From the NCBI RefSeq assembly GCF_000427785.1, contig NZ_ATYR01000006.1, forward strand, positions 172,277 to 236,276: a stretch of 64,000 nt of DNA, written 5' to 3'. Shown here piece after piece: positions 6,559 through 15,022 of this stretch (the stretch's first letter is position 1; the number at the start of each line of letters is the position of its first letter). The position numbers and the translations under genes were made by a program. The notes under the pieces were generated by a model. The model ran no database searches and was not told the origin of the DNA. It worked only from the letters and a program-made list of their open reading frames with translations. The DNA is from Massilia alkalitolerans DSM 17462 (GTDB lineage: Bacteria > Pseudomonadota > Gammaproteobacteria > Burkholderiales > Burkholderiaceae_D).

Positions 6559-8198
6559 GCGGCCTGCTCCCACTGGAGGTAGCACACCGACACCGGCATT
6601 CCGTGCGTCGAACAGTAGTCGATCCAGCGCAGCTGGTTGTCCTGCAGGCGGTCGCCCGGCCCCTTCACCTCGATCATGGTGTAGCGGCCCTCAAGGGGCC
6701 AGAACTGGATCAGGTCGGGAAAGCCCGTGTGGTTGGCCCGGACGTCCGCCAGGATCCGTTCGCACCATTTGCGCAGGTGGTGCGGCGGGATGCAGGCCAG
6801 CGCCAGCTCCAGCAGTTCCTCGCTGAGTGTGCCCCAGTAGACGAAAGGCGAGGAGAAGCCCGCTTTCTCGCGGTAGTGGGCGCGGATGGTGTCGCGGTAG
6901 CTGCCGTCGTCCAGCCTGGCCAGGCAGGCATCGAACTCGGCCTTGCGGCGCAGGTGGAAGTCCGGGCTGTGCAGGTCGGCCGGGCCGCGGTGGAAGGGGT
7001 GGAAGAAGGCGCCGGGAATGGCGGCGAAGACCGCCGGCCAGCACAGCAGGCCGAACAGGGAGTTGGCCAGCGCGTTCTCGACGTAGAACACCGGCGCGTC
7101 TTCGCTGGCCAGGTGGTCGCGCACCACGCCCTCGACCCAGCGGTCCTCCACCGGCATGGGCAGGGACAGGTCGAGGCGCTCGACGAGCGGCTTGCGGGCC
7201 GGCAGCCTGGCATGCCCGAGGCGGCGCGCCAGGCGCGGCCCGATGCGCATCAATTGCTGGCGCTCGGCCTCGCTCTCCGGCGCGGCCTGGGCCACCTGGA
7301 GCAGCGCATAGGCTTCATCGAAGCGCTCGTGCTTTTCGAGCACGCGGATGGCGCGTCCGCGCGCGCCGAGGAAGCGGCAGCGCGCATAGACGGCGTAGGC
7401 ATTGTCCCAATCCTTGAGCTTTTCAAAACCCTGGCCGATCTGGAACAGCAGCTTCTCGCGCCGGCTCACCAGCCAGTCGTTGTCGAACACATGGGCGGGC
7501 AGGTCGCGCAGCACTTCGTCGAGCGGCTCGCCGGCGTAGAAGCGCTCCTTGCAGGCGTGCAGGAGGATGTAATGCTCGACATCGGCGCGCGAGCGGAAAC
7601 CGCGTGAGGCTTGCGAAATCTCAACCTGCTCGAAGCGGAACATGCCGAGGTCGGACAGCACGAATTCGGTCCAGTCCTGGGCCAGGTTACCGAAGAAAAT
7701 CAGGCGCAGCCGGTCGCACAGCGGCTTGACCCCGATGCGCAAGGCGAGATCGGCACAGTCGCGGTACCACGCGGAGAACGCCCGGCTGTCGGGGAATTGC
7801 TCGCGCAGCGCTTCCAGCTGCTCGCCCTTGCGTGCGTTCCTGTGCGGCAGTTGCGGACCGAAGGCACCGGCGATCTCGGGCTTGGACAGCAGGTCGAACA
7901 GCTCGTCGAGCGAGATGACCGGGTCGGCCTCGACCCAGCCGGTGGCAAGCAGGTCGCGCGCGGCCTCGACCGGACAGCCGATCTCGGCATACACCAGCTT
8001 GCTGGCGCGGAACAGATTCCCCTTGCGCATGACCATGCGCACGAACAGGGCGCGCGCAGGCTGCGGCAGCGTGGGAAAGGCGGCAAGGAAGGCGAGCTCG
8101 TCGTCGACCAGCAGGTCGCGATAGCGCTCGCCGATCCAGTCGAGGACGCGCTGGAAATTATCCAGATAATAAAACTCGTTTTCCAGAACCCTGATCAT
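6555..8198 (-). CDS. FAN1-like VRR-NUC structure-specific nuclease
   Basis: A 547-aa protein whose C-terminal 55 residues carry a VRR-NUC (PD-(D/E)XK) active site: PDLIQF (about 494-499), EVKGPGDRLQ (about 510-519) and NQLRWIDY. The middle contains helical repeats, as in bacterial FAN1 proteins (usually around 550 aa), whose eukaryotic homologue incises DNA interstrand cross-links from 5' flaps. The start at 8198 gives MIRVLENEFYYLDNF, the usual N-terminus; the frame is open to a TTG at 8249. No strong Shine-Dalgarno precedes it. A perfect LexA-type box lies at 8211-8230, 13 bases upstream, so expression should be DNA-damage induced. The helicase gene follows with an overlapping start. Confidence 0.9.
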   Translation of the reverse strand: MIRVLENEFYYLDNFQRVLDWIGERYRDLLVDDELAFLAAFPTLPQPARALFVRMVMRKGNLFRASKLVYAEIGCPVEAARDLLATGWVEADPVISLDELFDLLSKPEIAGAFGPQLPHRNARKGEQLEALREQFPDSRAFSAWYRDCADLALRIGVKPLCDRLRLIFFGNLAQDWTEFVLSDLGMFRFEQVEISQASRGFRSRADVEHYILLHACKERFYAGEPLDEVLRDLPAHVFDNDWLVSRREKLLFQIGQGFEKLKDWDNAYAVYARCRFLGARGRAIRVLEKHERFDEAYALLQVAQAAPESEAERQQLMRIGPRLARRLGHARLPARKPLVERLDLSLPMPVEDRWVEGVVRDHLASEDAPVFYVENALANSLFGLLCWPAVFAAIPGAFFHPFHRGPADLHSPDFHLRRKAEFDACLARLDDGSYRDTIRAHYREKAGFSSPFVYWGTLSEELLELALACIPPHHLRKWCERILADVRANHTGFPDLIQFWPLEGRYTMIEVKGPGDRLQDNQLRWIDYCSTHGMPVSVCYLQWEQAA

Positions 8199-8210
8199 GT
8201 CATGACGCCA

Positions 8211-8230
8211 TACTGTGCTTTCGTACAGTA
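8211..8230 (-). promoter_or_regulatory. LexA (SOS) box upstream of FAN1/helicase operon
   Basis: TACTGTGCTTTCGTACAGTA matches TACTGT-N8-ACAGTA with both half-sites perfect, the classic gamma/betaproteobacterial LexA operator. It lies 13 bp before the FAN1 start codon and overlaps a TATACT -10 hexamer on the minus strand (8232-8227), so LexA bound here would block RNA polymerase. The -35 region is poor. Confidence 0.87.
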
Positions 8231-8310
8231 TAGCGCCACGTGAGGGCAATAACCCAGCAGTAAGCCGCTTTTCGGCGGACTTTCAGCCCGGTTGCGGACT
8301 TTTCGCCACG

Positions 8311-9165
8311 CTACTGGCTGGGCGGGCGCGACTGGCAGGCATTGTTCGGGCACAGCAGCTCGGTCATTTGCGAGCCTTCGGGCGCGTGACCGTTGGCGTG
8401 CACGATGACGGCCGAGATCAGCGCGACGTCGGCATCGACCGGGGCTTCCGGACTCCTGGCCGGGTTCACGCCACGCGGGGCCTTCGCTGGGGCCGGCTTG
8501 ACGGCGCTTTTCGCTACCACGACCTGCCTGGACTTCGCCGGTGCGGCCGCCGGGCGGGGAACCGGCCTGGTCTCGGCGGCCGCCGGCGCCGCTGGACGGG
8601 CAGGGGCACTCGCCTTCGCCACCGGTCGTGGGGGCACGGCCGCGGGAACGGGGGAGACCGGGGTGGCGCGTGGCGGCGCCATGGATTTTTCCGCGGCGGG
8701 CTTTTCCGGCGCCGATTTGAGCAGGCGCAGCGGCGGGACCGCCTCGGCCGGGGGCGCCTGGTCCACGATCAGCGCCGCGCCGGCCGGCTGCGTGTCGGGC
8801 GCGGCCGCCGCCGGGGCCATCGCGACCTGCAGGATCGTCGCCGCTCCCGCGGGACTGTCGCCCGGCACCGGGGCACTGCGCCGTGGTGCCTGCTCCGCTT
8901 CGGCCAGCACCGATTCCTGCACTTCGGGCCGCAGGCCGTCATTGTTGGCCGCCATCCAGATCAGTGTCCCGGTCAAGGCCAGCGCCAGCATCGCGCTGGC
9001 GCCGTACCACGCCAGCCGTATGCCCGAGGTGCCGGCCTTGCGCTTGCGCGCCGGCTCGCGTTCGAGCATCGCCAGGATGCTGTCCTCGCCGGAGGTCGCG
9101 GTGCGGCGAGGCGACATCAGGTTCGGACGCATGGACGGGGATTGATTTTCGTCTGTAGGCCGCAC
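8311..9165 (-). CDS. Membrane-anchored Pro/Ala-rich envelope protein (unknown function)
   Basis: A 284-aa protein. I chose GTG 9165 because AGGAG (9172-9176) sits 7 bases ahead; ATG at 9132 lacks such a site. About 60 N-terminal cytoplasmic residues (including SGEDSILAMLEREPARKRK) precede one transmembrane helix (LAWYGASAMLALALTGTLIWMAA). A long low-complexity Ala/Pro/Lys periplasmic region follows (for example ASAPARPAAPAAAETRPVPR). The C-terminus has a short conserved-looking tail with two Cys residues (MTELLCPNNACQSRPP). The topology resembles proteins that span the periplasm by a flexible linker, as TonB does, but no TonB or peptidoglycan-binding domain is visible. It is divergently transcribed from an M15 peptidase gene. 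Function unknown. Confidence 0.7.
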   Translation of the reverse strand: MRPTDENQSPSMRPNLMSPRRTATSGEDSILAMLEREPARKRKAGTSGIRLAWYGASAMLALALTGTLIWMAANNDGLRPEVQESVLAEAEQAPRRSAPVPGDSPAGAATILQVAMAPAAAAPDTQPAGAALIVDQAPPAEAVPPLRLLKSAPEKPAAEKSMAPPRATPVSPVPAAVPPRPVAKASAPARPAAPAAAETRPVPRPAAAPAKSRQVVVAKSAVKPAPAKAPRGVNPARSPEAPVDADVALISAVIVHANGHAPEGSQMTELLCPNNACQSRPPSQ

Positions 9166-9224
9166 GGCATTACTCCTAAGATTGGTTCTCCCAGTTCTGA
9201 TTAGAAACAATCTTGGAGGAAGCG

Positions 9225-10067
9225 ATGCTGATTTTTCTCGCCCTTCTGTACTTTTGTCTGGCGACCGCTGCAATCTGGCTGGTTCTGTTTCCGAGCGGAA
9301 GGGCCCTTCTGGCGCGTGGGCTGTTCATGCTGCGCCAGCGCTGGTCCCGGCGCGCCCTCGGCTGGCAGATCGCCGGCAGCCGCTATGCGGGCACGGTGCG
9401 CGGCGAGCTTCCCCGGGATATCCGCGGCAGCATCCTGCGCTTCATCCGGCGCCACCGCATCGCCTGCGCGATCGGGATGCCGGCCATCCTGATTCCCTCG
9501 CTGCTGGCGCTGGCCCTGAGCAGCCCCGCCATGCTGCCGGTCTACGAAGGCGAGACGGCCGCGCCCGACGTCCAGGTGGCGGCCCTGCTGCAGGGCGAGC
9601 GCCTGGTGCCACCGGTGGCCCTGCCGCCGATGGCCTTTACCACCGCGGAAGTCGAGCTGGTGCGGCCGATGCTGGTGAACGCCAGCCGCAACTGGGGGCT
9701 GCTGCATCCGGATTTCAGCCACCGCCTGCTGCTGGCCTTCAAGATCATGAAGGAAAAGCACGGTTACGAAATGGCGCTGCTGGAAGGCTACCGCAGCCCG
9801 GCGCGCCAGGACGAGCTGGCAAGGGCCGGCAGCCACGTCACCAACGCGCGCGCTTTCCAGAGCTGGCACCAGTACGGCCTGGCCGCCGATTGCGCCTTCT
9901 GGCGCGACGGCAAGCTGGTGATCTCCGAAAAAGACCCCTGGGCCATGCGCGGCTACCAGTTGTACGGCCAGGTAGCCGAGCAGCTCGGCCTGACCTGGGG
10001 CGGACGCTGGAAGATGATGGATTTCGGCCACACCGAATTACGCATGCGCGGCGTCATGCAGCGCTAG
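9225..10067 (+). CDS. M15-family D-Ala-D-Ala carboxypeptidase/endopeptidase-like membrane protein
   Basis: A 280-aa protein whose start (ATG 9225) follows TTGGAGGAAGCG. Two hydrophobic segments lie near the N-terminus (LIFLALLYFCLATAAIWLVLF and a second near residues 82-104, IACAIGMPAILIPSLLALAL). The C-terminal 140 residues carry the M15C zinc-peptidase motifs: EGYRSPARQDEL, then SWHQYGLAADCAF with the zinc-binding His and Asp (SxHxxGxAxD), and WKMMDFGHTEL with the third ligand His. Such enzymes cleave peptidoglycan stem peptides or lyse walls. Anchoring by an N-terminal helix places the domain in the periplasm. It lies beside the type VI locus, but a direct role there is unproven; it could equally be a wall-remodelling enzyme. 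Confidence 0.85.
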   Translation: MLIFLALLYFCLATAAIWLVLFPSGRALLARGLFMLRQRWSRRALGWQIAGSRYAGTVRGELPRDIRGSILRFIRRHRIACAIGMPAILIPSLLALALSSPAMLPVYEGETAAPDVQVAALLQGERLVPPVALPPMAFTTAEVELVRPMLVNASRNWGLLHPDFSHRLLLAFKIMKEKHGYEMALLEGYRSPARQDELARAGSHVTNARAFQSWHQYGLAADCAFWRDGKLVISEKDPWAMRGYQLYGQVAEQLGLTWGGRWKMMDFGHTELRMRGVMQR

Positions 10068-10183
10068 AGCGTCTAACAATTCCCCCCATGGCCGCGTTGC
10101 ATCGTCTCGTCGTACTGGCGTACTGCCTTCGTGGTCCGCCACTGCGGCGATGCGCCTTGCCCTGGTGGTTTTGTTAGACGCTC
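10067..10183. repeat. 117-bp element with 13-bp perfect terminal inverted repeats
   Basis: GAGCGTCTAACAA (10067-10079) is the exact reverse complement of TTGTTAGACGCTC (10171-10183). The 91-bp interior continues as an imperfect stem (GCATCG near 10099 against CGATGC near 10148), so the whole unit could fold into a long hairpin. It starts on the last base of the M15 peptidase stop codon and separates that gene from tssM. The shape suggests a miniature inverted-repeat element or large palindromic intergenic repeat. No target-site duplication is evident, and no second copy was found in this window. Confidence 0.6.
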
Positions 10184-10286
10184 TTGGTGCACGGCCGGGC
10201 AACCCTTGCGCCGTCGCAAGTATTGGCCAGCAGTGCCGTGCGAGCATTTCCTTTCGAACACTCCTACAACCCACCATCCTCCCGCC

Positions 10287-13200
10287 ATGGCACGAATCTG
10301 GCAGTTACTGACCGACAGCCGAGTGCTGGTCGCGATCGGCGTCGCCGCGCTAGCGGCTTGCCTCTTCATCGGCGCCGACCTGATCGGCATCGACCTCATC
10401 TGGGCCCTGATCGTCGGGCTGCTACTGCTTGCCTGTTGGGGCATCTGGTGGGCGATCCGGCGCCACATCCGCACCCGCGCGGCCAGGCAGCTGGGCGAGG
10501 CCATCATCCCGGGCGACGACAACGGCGCCGGCGCGACCGGCGAGATGGCGGTGCTGCGCAAGAACATGCTGGAAGCGATCGCCACCATCAAGACCTCCAA
10601 GCTTGGCCTGACGCGCGGCGCCGCGGCGCTCTACGAACTGCCCTGGTACATGATCATCGGGAACCCGGCGGCGGGAAAAAGCAGCGCCATCGCGCGCTCG
10701 GGCCTGAGCTTCCCGATCCCCGGCAAGGCGCTGCAGGGCGTGGGCGGTACCCGCAACTGCGACTGGTTTTTCACCACCGACGGCATCCTGCTCGACACCG
10801 CGGGCCGCTATTCGGTCCAGGACAAGGTTCAGGAAACTGACCGCGCCGAGTGGTTCAGCTTCCTCGACCTGCTGAAAAAACACCGCAGCAAGGCCCCGAT
10901 CAACGGCATCCTGATCGCCGTCAGCGTGGCCGAGCTGGTGGCCGGACCCACCAGCGCCTCGCACGAACTGGCCAAGAGCCTGCGCACCCGCGTGCAGGAA
11001 CTCACCGAGCGCCTGGGCGTGCACGCGCCGGTCTACGTGGTCTTCACCAAGGCCGACCTGGTGGCCGGCTTCACCGACTTCTTCGCCGAGACCGAACGGA
11101 CCGAACGCGAGCGCATCTGGGGCGCCACGCTGCGCTACAACCGGCGCAGCGCCCCCCAGGACGTGCTGGGCTTCTTCGACGAGCATTTCGACGAACTGTA
11201 CGACGGACTCAAGGAGATGAGCCTGGCGAACATGGGCGCCAACCGCAGCACCCAGATGCGCCCGGGGGTGTTCACCTTCCCGCTCGAATTCGCGGCCATC
11301 AAGACGCCGCTGCGCGCCTTTCTCTCCACCCTGTTCGAAGAGAACACCTACCAGTTCAAGCCGGTGTTCCGCGGCTTCTACTTCACCAGCGCCCTGCAGG
11401 AAGGCAGCGTGCAGGACCTGTCGAGCAAGCGCGTGGCCAGCCGCTTCGACCTGGCGCTGCGCGAACAGAAGGGCGGGGAGGTCGCCGAGCAGTCCGGCTA
11501 CTTCCTGCTCGACCTGTTCCGCAAGGTGATCTTTGCCGACAAGGACCTGGTCAAGCGCTATACCAATCCGAGCGCGGCGCGCTGGAAGGTGGCCGCCTTC
11601 TTCGGCGCCACCATCCTGCTGGGCGCCGTGCTGGGCGGTTGGAGCTGGTCCTACATGGGCAACCGCCAGCTGGTGGCCAACGTCCAGTCGGACCTCGACA
11701 AGGTCGCCAAGCTGCAGGCGGGACGCACCGACCTGCAGTCGCGCCTGGAGGCGCTCGACATCCTGCAGGACCGCATCGAGCAGCTCGACAAGTATCACCA
11801 GGAGACGCCGTGGGCGCTGGGCTTCGGCCTGTACCAGGGCGAGGCTTTGGCGCGCAAGCTGCGCGACGAATACTTCGCCGGGGTGCGCGCGGTGATGGTG
11901 GAGCCCGTGACCGCGTCGCTGGAATCGATGCTGGCCGAGGTCAACGCGAATGCGGCCCAACTGACGCCTTCGGCCACCCCCGATGCCGCCAGCGCCCACC
12001 TCGTGTCCGCACAGGCCTCGCCGCCGGCGGCCGGCGGCCAGTACCAGAGCGTGTCCGCCACCAGCGTGGCCGACGCCTACAACGCCCTCAAGACCTACCT
12101 CATGTTGGGCGACAAGCGCCACGCCGAGCCGGGTCACCTGAACGACCAGCTGACCCGCTACTGGCGCACCTGGCTCGAGGCCAACCGCGGCAACATGCCG
12201 CGCGAGCAGATGATCCGCAGCGCCGAGCGCCTGTTGACCTTCCACCTGTCGCAGGTGAACGACCCGGCCTGGCCGCAGATGACCCTGAAACTGAGCCTGC
12301 TCGACAGCACCCGCGAGCACTTGCGCCGCGTCGTGCGCGGCACCCCGGCGCGCGAACGCGTCTACAACGACATCAAGACCCGCGCCGCGACCCGCTTCCC
12401 GGCGGTGACGGTGGCGCGCATCGTCGGCGAACAGGACCAGGGCCTGGTGGCGGGCAGCCACGCGGTGTCGGGCGCGTTCACCCGCCAGGCCTGGAAGGAC
12501 TATGTGCTGGGCGCGATCCGCGACGCCTCCAGCAGCGAGGCGCAGAGCGCCGACTGGGTACTCAAGACCGTGTCGAAGGACGACCTGACCCTGGAAGGCA
12601 GCCCGGAACAGATCCAGAAGGCCCTGATCGAGATGTACAAGGCCGAGTATGCGCGCGAATGGCTGAAGTTCGTGCAGGGCGTGGCGATCGCCGACCTGAA
12701 GGGCTTCGAGGGCAGCGTGCAGGCCATGAACCGCCTGGGCGACCCGCAGGCTTCCCCGATCGCCAAGCTGCTGCGCACGATCTACGACGAGACCGTGTGG
12801 GACAACCCCGGCGCCGCCGGCGCGGGCCTGTCCAGGACCGAGCGCACGTTTGCGGAGTGGTTCAAGGAAGTCATCCTGCGCCGCGCGCCCTCGGATGCGC
12901 GCACGCTGGCCAATGCGGTCGACCCGGGCGCGCTGCTGGGCGGGCCAGCCAATGCGGGCGCGGGACCGATCGGCCGCGAGTTCGCCGGGGTGGCGCGCCT
13001 GGTCGGGGTGAAGGAGAAAGATGCGTCGCTCATGACCGGCTACCTCGACGCACTGTCGAAGCTGCGCACCCGCCTGAACGCCCTGAAGAACCAGGGCGAC
13101 CCGGGCCCCGGCGCCAAGCAGTTCATGCAGCAGACCCTGGAGGGCAACGGTTCCGAGCTGGCCGATGCGCTGCGCTACGTGGACGAGCAGATGCTGACCG

Positions 13201-14057
13201 GGATGAGCGACGCCCAGAAGGCCGCGCTGCGTCCGCTGCTGGTGCGTCCGCTGACCCAGACCTTCGCCATGATCGTGCTGCCTTCCGAGGCCGAGATCAA
13301 CAAGACCTGGCAGCTGCAGGTGGTCGAACCCTTCCAGCGCACGCTCGCCACCAAGTATCCCTTCGCCGCCGGCTCCAACGTGCAGGCCACGCCGGGCGAG
13401 ATCGGCCAGATCTTCGGGCCGGAAGGGCAGGTCGCCAAGTTCGTGAATACCTCCATGGGTCCGCTGGTGGTGAACCGCGGCGGGGTGCTGGCGGCGCGCA
13501 CCTGGGCCGATATCGGCATCTCGCTGGCGCCGCAGGTGATCTCCAGCTTCCCCGGGTGGATCGCGCCGCTGTCGGCGAATGGCGTGGCCGAGGGAGGCGG
13601 GCCGCAGACCGTGTTCCAGATCCTGCCGCAGGCGGCGCCGGGCACGCTCGAGTACACGCTCGACATCGACGGCCAGCAGCTGCGCTACAAGAACACGGCG
13701 CCGGCCTGGACCAATATGGTGCACCCCGGACCGCAGGGCGTGGCAGGCGTGCGCATCTCGGCCGTCACCTTTGACGGCCGCAGCGTCGAACTGTTCAACG
13801 AGCCGGGCCAGGCCGGCCTGAAACGCATGATCGACGCCGCCCAGAAGAAGAGAAAGGACGGCGGCGTGTTCGAGCTGCGCTGGAGCGCCGCGAACGTCGC
13901 GGTGACGGTGGACCTGAAGATCGTCTCGAGCGCGGCGGCCAACGGCAGCGGCGAGCAGGGCCAGGGTTTCCGCGGCCTGCGCCTGCCGACCGCCATCGTC
14001 GGACGCGTGCCCGACACGCCGGCGCCGGCGCTGGCCAGCGCGGGCGGGGGCCAGTGA
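10287..14057 (+). CDS. tssM: Type VI secretion membrane-complex protein TssM (IcmF)
   Basis: A 1256-aa protein starting MARIWQLLTDSRVLV at ATG 10287; the frame is open upstream but lacks family-like sequence, and no clear Shine-Dalgarno is present. It has two N-terminal membrane helices (VAIGVAALAACLFIG and LIWALIVGLLLLACWGIWWAI), then a cytoplasmic GTPase-like domain with Walker A GNPAAGKSS and LDTAGRY. A third transmembrane segment (VAAFFGATILLGAVLGGWSW, about residue 435-455) precedes the large periplasmic IcmF region and the C-terminal beta domain that contacts TssJ. TssM, TssL and TssJ form the trans-envelope complex that docks the sheath. It heads the tssM-tagF-ompA unit, with a start/stop overlap to tagF. 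Confidence 0.96.
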   Translation: MARIWQLLTDSRVLVAIGVAALAACLFIGADLIGIDLIWALIVGLLLLACWGIWWAIRRHIRTRAARQLGEAIIPGDDNGAGATGEMAVLRKNMLEAIATIKTSKLGLTRGAAALYELPWYMIIGNPAAGKSSAIARSGLSFPIPGKALQGVGGTRNCDWFFTTDGILLDTAGRYSVQDKVQETDRAEWFSFLDLLKKHRSKAPINGILIAVSVAELVAGPTSASHELAKSLRTRVQELTERLGVHAPVYVVFTKADLVAGFTDFFAETERTERERIWGATLRYNRRSAPQDVLGFFDEHFDELYDGLKEMSLANMGANRSTQMRPGVFTFPLEFAAIKTPLRAFLSTLFEENTYQFKPVFRGFYFTSALQEGSVQDLSSKRVASRFDLALREQKGGEVAEQSGYFLLDLFRKVIFADKDLVKRYTNPSAARWKVAAFFGATILLGAVLGGWSWSYMGNRQLVANVQSDLDKVAKLQAGRTDLQSRLEALDILQDRIEQLDKYHQETPWALGFGLYQGEALARKLRDEYFAGVRAVMVEPVTASLESMLAEVNANAAQLTPSATPDAASAHLVSAQASPPAAGGQYQSVSATSVADAYNALKTYLMLGDKRHAEPGHLNDQLTRYWRTWLEANRGNMPREQMIRSAERLLTFHLSQVNDPAWPQMTLKLSLLDSTREHLRRVVRGTPARERVYNDIKTRAATRFPAVTVARIVGEQDQGLVAGSHAVSGAFTRQAWKDYVLGAIRDASSSEAQSADWVLKTVSKDDLTLEGSPEQIQKALIEMYKAEYAREWLKFVQGVAIADLKGFEGSVQAMNRLGDPQASPIAKLLRTIYDETVWDNPGAAGAGLSRTERTFAEWFKEVILRRAPSDARTLANAVDPGALLGGPANAGAGPIGREFAGVARLVGVKEKDASLMTGYLDALSKLRTRLNALKNQGDPGPGAKQFMQQTLEGNGSELADALRYVDEQMLTGMSDAQKAALRPLLVRPLTQTFAMIVLPSEAEINKTWQLQVVEPFQRTLATKYPFAAGSNVQATPGEIGQIFGPEGQVAKFVNTSMGPLVVNRGGVLAARTWADIGISLAPQVISSFPGWIAPLSANGVAEGGGPQTVFQILPQAAPGTLEYTLDIDGQQLRYKNTAPAWTNMVHPGPQGVAGVRISAVTFDGRSVELFNEPGQAGLKRMIDAAQKKRKDGGVFELRWSAANVAVTVDLKIVSSAAANGSGEQGQGFRGLRLPTAIVGRVPDTPAPALASAGGGQ

Positions 14058-15022
14058 TGCGCGGCCCGGCTTCGGAACGGATCGGCTATTTCGGCAAGGT
14101 CCCGGCGCGCGCCGATTTCGTCAAGCTGGCCGACGACCCGGCCGCGATCGCCATGCTGGACCGCTGGCTGGCCCAGGTCATGACGCAGCTGGCCCAGGAC
14201 GCGCGCTGGCGCATCAACTACGACGCCATGCCCGCCGTCAGCTTTGCCCTGGTGGGGCCGGCGCGCCGCCATGCGATCGCCGGCCACCTGCTGGCCAGCC
14301 ACGACCAGTCGGGACGCCGTTTTCCCTTCCTGGCGGCGCGCACCCATGCGGTACAGGACCCGGCCGCTTTTGTTACGCGCTGCCCGCTGGCCTTCGCGCC
14401 GCTGTGGACCTTCCTCGAGACGCGCTGCCCGCGGGTGCTGTGCGAAGCCGATCCCGGCCCGCACCTGCAGGCGATCGCCGACGCTACCGTCGCCCTGGGC
14501 GACGCCGAGCCGACGCTGTCGCACCTGCTGGCCAACGGCACCGTCGGTTCGCTCGGCGCGCTGCTGGAGGAACGCCAGTTCGCGCGCATGGTGCTGGCGC
14601 TCGGACTGCTGCTGCAGCCGGTGATGCACAGCCAGCCGGCCGAGCTGCACAAGAGCCTGGTGCTGCCGCTGCCGAACGACGCCGGGCAGCGCTACCCGGT
14701 GGCCGCGTTCTGGCTGCAGCTGGTGGCGCCATTCCTGCGCCGCTCCAACTTCGACCTGGCGATCTTCATCACGCGCCAGGAGGGGCGGCCGGTGCTGGTG
14801 GTCGGCTTCTGCGCCGCCCTGGCCGAGACCCTGCGTGCGCTGGTCGACCCGCTGGTCGGCGCCGAGCAGCAGGTGCGCCTGTCCGACACCGGCTGGATCG
14901 ACGAGCAGCTCTACATCGACCTCGACGTGCGCTCGCTGGCGAGCTACCTGGCGCAGGCCGACCTGCCGCTCGGGCTGGCGCGCGACATGTTCATGAAGAC
15001 CTTCATTGGAGCTGGAACGTGA
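14057..15022 (+). CDS. tagF: Type VI secretion-associated protein TagF
   Basis: A 321-aa protein with the TagF N-terminal signature (RIGYFGKVPARADFVKL, LDRWLAQVM) and a second half with DLAIFITRQEGRPVLVVGF. TagF is a cytoplasmic post-translational regulator of type VI secretion, usually a repressor acting with or beside the PpkA/PppA phosphorylation switch. Neither ppkA, pppA nor fha is in this window. The start ATG 14057 overlaps the tssM stop; a GTG at 14054 is also possible. The stop overlaps the GTG start of the OmpA-like gene, so the three genes are translationally coupled. Confidence 0.9.
   Translation: MRGPASERIGYFGKVPARADFVKLADDPAAIAMLDRWLAQVMTQLAQDARWRINYDAMPAVSFALVGPARRHAIAGHLLASHDQSGRRFPFLAARTHAVQDPAAFVTRCPLAFAPLWTFLETRCPRVLCEADPGPHLQAIADATVALGDAEPTLSHLLANGTVGSLGALLEERQFARMVLALGLLLQPVMHSQPAELHKSLVLPLPNDAGQRYPVAAFWLQLVAPFLRRSNFDLAIFITRQEGRPVLVVGFCAALAETLRALVDPLVGAEQQVRLSDTGWIDEQLYIDLDVRSLASYLAQADLPLGLARDMFMKTFIGAGT

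Noticed and set aside
10131..10286. N-terminal extension of tssM to 10131
   Set aside because: The extension runs through the inverted-repeat element and does not look like a membrane-protein N-terminus; MARIWQLL at 10287 is the natural start.
10422..13724. Open frame of 1100 codons antisense to tssM
   Set aside because: It has the Arg/Gln/His/Gly-rich composition of a GC-shadow frame, no domain, and lies wholly inside a well-recognised tssM.
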